Below are positions 5,588 through 8,884 of a stretch of DNA of 8,884 nucleotides, piece by piece; within the stretch, counting starts at the first letter, position 1; every line of letters begins with the position of its first letter. This stretch comes from Leptospiraceae bacterium. Its GTDB lineage: Bacteria > Spirochaetota > Leptospiria > Turneriellales > Turneriellaceae. The notes under the pieces are model-generated. The model was given only the letters and a program-made list of their open reading frames with translations, had not been told where the DNA came from and made no database searches. Made by a program: the position numbers and the translations under genes. The stretch spans positions 1-8,884 of the forward strand of contig JAEUSA010000115.1 in NCBI GenBank assembly GCA_016788945.1, in the 5' to 3' direction.

Positions 5588-6011
5588 CATCAGGACATCC
5601 GTATCTTTGCCTGTCAGCATATCCGGATTTTTCCGCAAGAACCGGCATGCGTTGAAAAAAATACTCGAAGGCGGCTTTCGGGCAGAGATGTGCGATGCGA
5701 TCCGCAGAAACCGGACGCGATGTTATAACAGAACATCGGAAAACTTTGTCATTGTGCAGGTATTCTGGAATTACGATGTCTATAACAAGCTGCACGCAAT
5801 GGCGGCGGTGCAGAGGGTGAGTGTTTCGCTGCTCATCTATCGCCTGCTGATGGCAATGCAGAAGAATCCTACAGCAAAAGACAGCAGGGTCAGTAACTAT
5901 GTACTGATTGTTCGATCTTTGTCAGCTGATTGTCTGCATATCGAAGAAAAAATCATTTTTCAAAGACTACCACCGCCAAACAACAGCGAAGAACCACCGC
6001 TCGCGGCCTAA
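5565..6011 (+). CDS. 148-aa DUF1564-like / ribbon-helix-helix-like protein
   Basis: Small basic protein of unknown function. Residues about 10-98 follow an 'RTSVSLPVSISGFFRKN...LKKILEGGFR...R..CYNRTSENFVIVQVFWNYDVY' layout. They end in NKLHAMAAVQRVSVSLLIYRLLMA. The strand VIVQVFW (62-68) followed by two helices (about 70-82 and 86-98) with an intervening RVSVS turn is typical of ribbon-helix-helix DNA-binding proteins. The overall layout also recalls DUF1564, a family expanded in Leptospira. That assignment is from memory. The C-terminal 50 residues look unstructured (PPPNNSEEPP). The ATG at 5565 has AGGGGA five bases upstream (5554-5559) and overlaps the previous gene by 23 bases. The stop lies one base before the polymerase ATG. 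It could be a DNA-binding accessory factor or local regulator of the operon. Confidence 0.7.
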   Translation: MGEKKQHSIRTSVSLPVSISGFFRKNRHALKKILEGGFRAEMCDAIRRNRTRCYNRTSENFVIVQVFWNYDVYNKLHAMAAVQRVSVSLLIYRLLMAMQKNPTAKDSRVSNYVLIVRSLSADCLHIEEKIIFQRLPPPNNSEEPPLAA

Positions 6012-6012
6012 A

Positions 6013-8334
6013 ATGACAACTACGGCGCTCAGCCGCCCCTGGACATTCACAGGGTTTCTGTTCGACGCCTACAATGTTGATAACGATCTCTATCTCTGGC
6101 TGATCGATGACCAAAGACGAATTTTCCTCGCTCGCGACACAGTCTGCCCGGTAATCTATGCGCATGGCTCGGCACGCATGCTGGCAAAACTCACCGAACG
6201 ACTGACGGCGATGCGCGTGCTGGCGAGACCACCGCGCTTCGAGCAGAAGATACTGTTCTATCCCAACCGCGTTGTCGACGCGCTGCGCCTCGAGATTGCG
6301 CATCCTTCTATTCTGCCGGGCATCAAGCGCAAGCTGTTCACCCTCTACAACAAATTTGATATCTACCATTCTGATATTGATCCGGTGACGACGTACTTTG
6401 CTGACCGGGGTATCTACCCCCTATCACCCGTAAGACTTCAGACCCGCATTATCGACCGGGCTAACCGGGTGGTGCACATCGAAAGTAGCGAACCGCAGCA
6501 CAGTTTCGAATACCGTTTTCCCGATCTGCGTATCATGCAGATGGCGCTGAAACACGGCCATCGGCTTGGTGTCGGCGTGCATAATCCGCTGATTCTCAGA
6601 ATTGCAGAGCGCGAGTACGTGCTCGCCGAGAGTAAGAAAGAAAACTACGTACGCCAGATTAACCGCATCATGCGCGATGAAAATCCCGATTGTATACTCT
6701 CGTCTTATGGTGATCAAGTTATTTTTCCGTTTCTTTTTGCCGCGGCTCAGGAATGCGGATTAACACTCGAGCTCGATCGCGATCAAGCTGGAAAAATTAC
6801 CCGCACGATCAGGCGCAATGGCTCGAGTTTTAACACCTACGGCAGCTGGATCTTTCGCGCTGCGTCTTATCCGCTCTATGGGCGCTGGCATATAGACCAG
6901 CAGAACTCATTTACCTTCAAGCACACCGATCTGGCCGGCACTCTCGAACTGGCGCGCATTAGCGGTATGGGGGTACAGCGGCTTGCGCGCGCTTCGACGG
7001 GCAATGCACTCACCGAAATGGAGACAGACGTCGCCATCAGAAAGGGGTATCTGGTGCCGTGGCAAAAGAGTGCGCTTGAAAATCGCAAGACCTGGTACGA
7101 ACTGCAGCTTTTTGACAAAGGCGGATTAATTTATCAGCCTGATATCTCGCGCGGGATGATCCGCGAGAACGTGGCGCAGCTCGATTTTTCCCAGATGTAT
7201 CCGACGATCATGAATATACACAATATTTCACCCGAGACGGTGAATTGCCCGTGCTGCGCCGGTGACAGCGCCGCCCCGCGCGTCCCGGAAACAGGCTACC
7301 ACATCTGTATCAGACGCCGCGGTGTTGTCTCCGATGCGCTCAGGCATATACTCGATCGCCGGGCATACTATAAGAAGAAACTGAAAGAACAACTTAGCGA
7401 CGCTGAGCGCACGATGTATAAGCAACGCGTCGACAGCCTCAAATGGATGAACGTGGTGAGCTTTGGTTACCTCGGTTTTCGCAATGCCAAATTCGGCAAA
7501 CTCGAAAGCCATGAGAGTGTAACCGCATACGGCCGCGACAAGCTGCTGACCGCGGTCGCGCTGGCGGAGAAGCACGGTTTTGAGCTTGTGCATGCCATTA
7601 CTGATTGTATCTTTATCGCCCGCGAAAACGGTGCTGTGATAACACAGAGCGAAATCGACGCTTTATGTTCAGAGATACTGGTAGAGACAAAAGTCGAGAT
7701 GAGCACCGAAGGCATCTACTCGTGGGCGCTGTTTCTGCCGTCACGCAGCGATGCGCGCATGCCGGTAGCAAACCGCTACCTCGGCCGTTTTTCCGACGCG
7801 ACCCTCAAGATGCGCGGTATCGCCGCGCGGCGCAAAGATATGCCTGAATATATCACCGCCTTTCAGCACGAGATTTTACACCTGCTGAAAGCCTGTGGCA
7901 GCAGCGAAGCCGTGCGCAACAGTTACTCGCAGGCATTAGAGGTCTATCTGCGTTACGACACCATGTTGGGCAATGGTAGTGTGCCCTGGCGCGAGTTGCT
8001 GATGCGCCGCACCGTCAGCCATAATCTCGACGATTACGCGGTGATGAACGGAACCTCGCTCACGATGGCCGAGCTTAAACAGCAGGGCATCGAAGTCTCG
8101 CCGGGTGAGAAGGTCCGTTTCCTCGTTGTGCAGCGGAATTACTACGCGGCGTCGGGCCGTTATCTCTCAGAAGAAAGCGCAGCGCGCACCGGTTCGCGCG
8201 TACTCCGCTTCGACCGCGATTTTTACGCAAAACTGCTCTATGAGGCGTTTGAAGAGATTTACCGGCCTTTTGTGCCGCACATGCTGCCGTCACCCGCAGA
8301 ACGTGCCGCGCCAGGGATATTCAAACCTGCTTGA
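6013..8334 (+). CDS. Family-B DNA polymerase, archaeal PolB2-like, exonuclease motifs degenerate
   Basis: DNA polymerase of 773 aa, predicted to act in DNA-damage repair or translesion synthesis. The N-terminus (TGFLFDAYNVDNDLYLWL) and a region with GRWHID (290-295) and ARASTG (325-330) fit the PolB2-type N-terminal and exonuclease-like domains. Palm motif A is DFSQMYPTIM (D391), followed by NISPETVNCPCC, typical of PolB2. The fingers carry RRAYYKKKL (449-457) with motif B K477 in LKWMNVVSFGYLGF. Motif C is AITDCIF (D531) instead of DTDS, so the essential second Asp is kept and the first is lost. The thumb has LKMRGIAARRKDMP (598-611). I find no DxE (Exo I), Nx3(F/Y)D (Exo II; NPDCILSSYGDQ instead) or Yx3D (Exo III), so proofreading is probably absent. 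The ATG at 6013 follows the previous stop by one base. An in-frame ATG at 5908 would add 35 unrelated residues. No clear clamp motif is seen at its C-terminus. Confidence 0.9.
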   Translation: MTTTALSRPWTFTGFLFDAYNVDNDLYLWLIDDQRRIFLARDTVCPVIYAHGSARMLAKLTERLTAMRVLARPPRFEQKILFYPNRVVDALRLEIAHPSILPGIKRKLFTLYNKFDIYHSDIDPVTTYFADRGIYPLSPVRLQTRIIDRANRVVHIESSEPQHSFEYRFPDLRIMQMALKHGHRLGVGVHNPLILRIAEREYVLAESKKENYVRQINRIMRDENPDCILSSYGDQVIFPFLFAAAQECGLTLELDRDQAGKITRTIRRNGSSFNTYGSWIFRAASYPLYGRWHIDQQNSFTFKHTDLAGTLELARISGMGVQRLARASTGNALTEMETDVAIRKGYLVPWQKSALENRKTWYELQLFDKGGLIYQPDISRGMIRENVAQLDFSQMYPTIMNIHNISPETVNCPCCAGDSAAPRVPETGYHICIRRRGVVSDALRHILDRRAYYKKKLKEQLSDAERTMYKQRVDSLKWMNVVSFGYLGFRNAKFGKLESHESVTAYGRDKLLTAVALAEKHGFELVHAITDCIFIARENGAVITQSEIDALCSEILVETKVEMSTEGIYSWALFLPSRSDARMPVANRYLGRFSDATLKMRGIAARRKDMPEYITAFQHEILHLLKACGSSEAVRNSYSQALEVYLRYDTMLGNGSVPWRELLMRRTVSHNLDDYAVMNGTSLTMAELKQQGIEVSPGEKVRFLVVQRNYYAASGRYLSEESAARTGSRVLRFDRDFYAKLLYEAFEEIYRPFVPHMLPSPAERAAPGIFKPA

Positions 8335-8368
8335 CCCCGAAGCTCGCAAACAGAGCCTCACCCGCGGC

Positions 8369-8884
8369 ATGGCAAACGAAAGCCCCTACGTGGCCTTTTT
8401 CGACTTAGACGATACGCTGCTATCGGCCAACAGCGGTAAAATTTTTTGGGATTACTGTTTCGAACACAAAATCTATTCAGCGGCTGAATTGGGTTTTCTG
8501 GGGTTGTCGCTGTTCAAATTCCTCACGGGTTTTGACGAGACCGAAGATTTCGTGCGCAACTGGGCAAAATGCTTTAAGGGCTGGTCAGAAACCCGCATGC
8601 GCGAAATCACCTCCGAGCTGTTCGACCAGAGAATACGCAACGTCATACGCAGCGGGGCTCACCATGAAATCGGGCACCACAAGAAACAGGGGGGGCGCAC
8701 CGTGATTCTGTCTGCATCCACACGCTTTGTCTGTGAGCCGGTTAAAGATTTTCTCGCCATGGATGAGGTCATTTGCACCGGGCTCGGCATCGAAGAAGGC
8801 AGATTTACCGGCACTCTTGCCGGGCCGTATATTTTCGGCGAACAAAAGCTGTTATCCGCCATGTCTTACTGCAGTGAAAACGGC
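8369..8884 (+). CDS. HAD-superfamily IB phosphatase (3' end beyond window)
   Basis: Haloacid dehalogenase-fold hydrolase of the SerB-like IB subfamily; the first 172 residues are visible. Motif I is FFDLDDTLL, with nucleophile D12 and acid/base D14. Motif II is VILSAS (S115). The probable motif III lysine is K160 in FGEQKLLSAM. A helical cap lies between motifs I and II (about 20-100). The segment GRFTGTLAGP (144-153) is typical of IB phosphatases related to phosphoserine phosphatase and to lipid-phosphate-type relatives, so the substrate cannot be named. The ATG at 8369 has no good ribosome site and lies 34 bp after the polymerase stop on the same strand. It may be read with the operon, but nothing links its chemistry to DNA repair, and I regard it as probably an unrelated neighbour. 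Confidence 0.85.
   Translation, partial: MANESPYVAFFDLDDTLLSANSGKIFWDYCFEHKIYSAAELGFLGLSLFKFLTGFDETEDFVRNWAKCFKGWSETRMREITSELFDQRIRNVIRSGAHHEIGHHKKQGGRTVILSASTRFVCEPVKDFLAMDEVICTGLGIEEGRFTGTLAGPYIFGEQKLLSAMSYCSENG

Noticed and set aside
5908..6012. Upstream start adding 35 residues to the polymerase
   Set aside because: The extra residues overlap the 148-aa gene and look unlike a polymerase N-terminus. The ATG at 6013 leads directly into TGFLFDAY.
8369..8884. HAD phosphatase as a member of the repair cassette
   Set aside because: It has a 34-bp gap, no coupling and no mechanistic link. I keep it as a neighbour, pending conservation data.
1..8884. Mobile element, CRISPR, tRNA/rRNA or toxin-antitoxin interpretation
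   Set aside because: I saw no transposase, integrase, terminal repeats, regularly spaced repeats or tRNA-like cloverleaf. The small operon genes have overlaps but no toxin motifs.

Overview
The window looks like a bacterial chromosome segment, most likely from a spirochete of the order Leptospirales. The base composition is around 50% GC or slightly above, which would suit a Turneriella/Leptonema-type genome better than low-GC Leptospira; that placement is inferred from gene content and composition, not shown. Supporting points are a secreted two-repeat cysteine-rich protein, a DUF1564-like small protein, and an M23 peptidase with one membrane anchor and an N-terminal 'RIT.LVIPH' stretch of the kind I associate with spirochetes.

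Left half (1-4183): everything lies on the minus strand. Read in transcription order it is lexA (3581-4183), a secreted cysteine-rich repeat protein (3094-3513), a possible terminator stem-loop (3058-3077), nuoG (1426-2991), nuoI (908-1426) and a membrane-anchored M23 peptidase (1-911, running off the left edge). The last three overlap by 1-4 bases and are almost certainly co-transcribed. nuoG and nuoI are peripheral-arm iron-sulphur subunits of respiratory complex I. No nuoH sits between them and no other nuo gene is present here.

Right half (4276-8884): everything lies on the plus strand. The order is a RecA-fold protein without a Walker A motif (4276-5013), a 66-aa unknown (5076-5276), a 103-aa helical protein beginning MGRTV (5276-5587), a 148-aa DUF1564/ribbon-helix-helix-like protein (5565-6011), a 773-aa family-B DNA polymerase related to archaeal PolB2 (6013-8334), and an HAD-IB phosphatase that runs off the right edge (8369-8884). 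The first five are tightly packed, with short gaps or overlaps, and look like one operon.

The two halves meet at a 92-bp divergent intergenic region (4184-4275). It holds one perfect GTTC-N7-GTTC direct repeat next to the lexA start codon and one near-perfect TTTC-N7-GTTC repeat facing the polymerase operon. GTTC-N7-GTTC is the LexA operator known from Alphaproteobacteria. The arrangement (LexA-type repressor, RecA-like accessory protein, small proteins, polymerase) parallels the lexA-imuA-imuB-dnaE2 mutagenesis cassette, but a PolB2-like enzyme replaces DnaE2 and no Y-family ImuB is present. The polymerase keeps the essential palm aspartates, but recognisable 3'-5' exonuclease motifs are missing. 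The RecA-like protein ends in a possible beta-clamp-binding peptide (QMEFSF). My main proposal is that this is a DNA-damage-inducible, archaeal-type PolB translesion or repair cassette in a bacterium.
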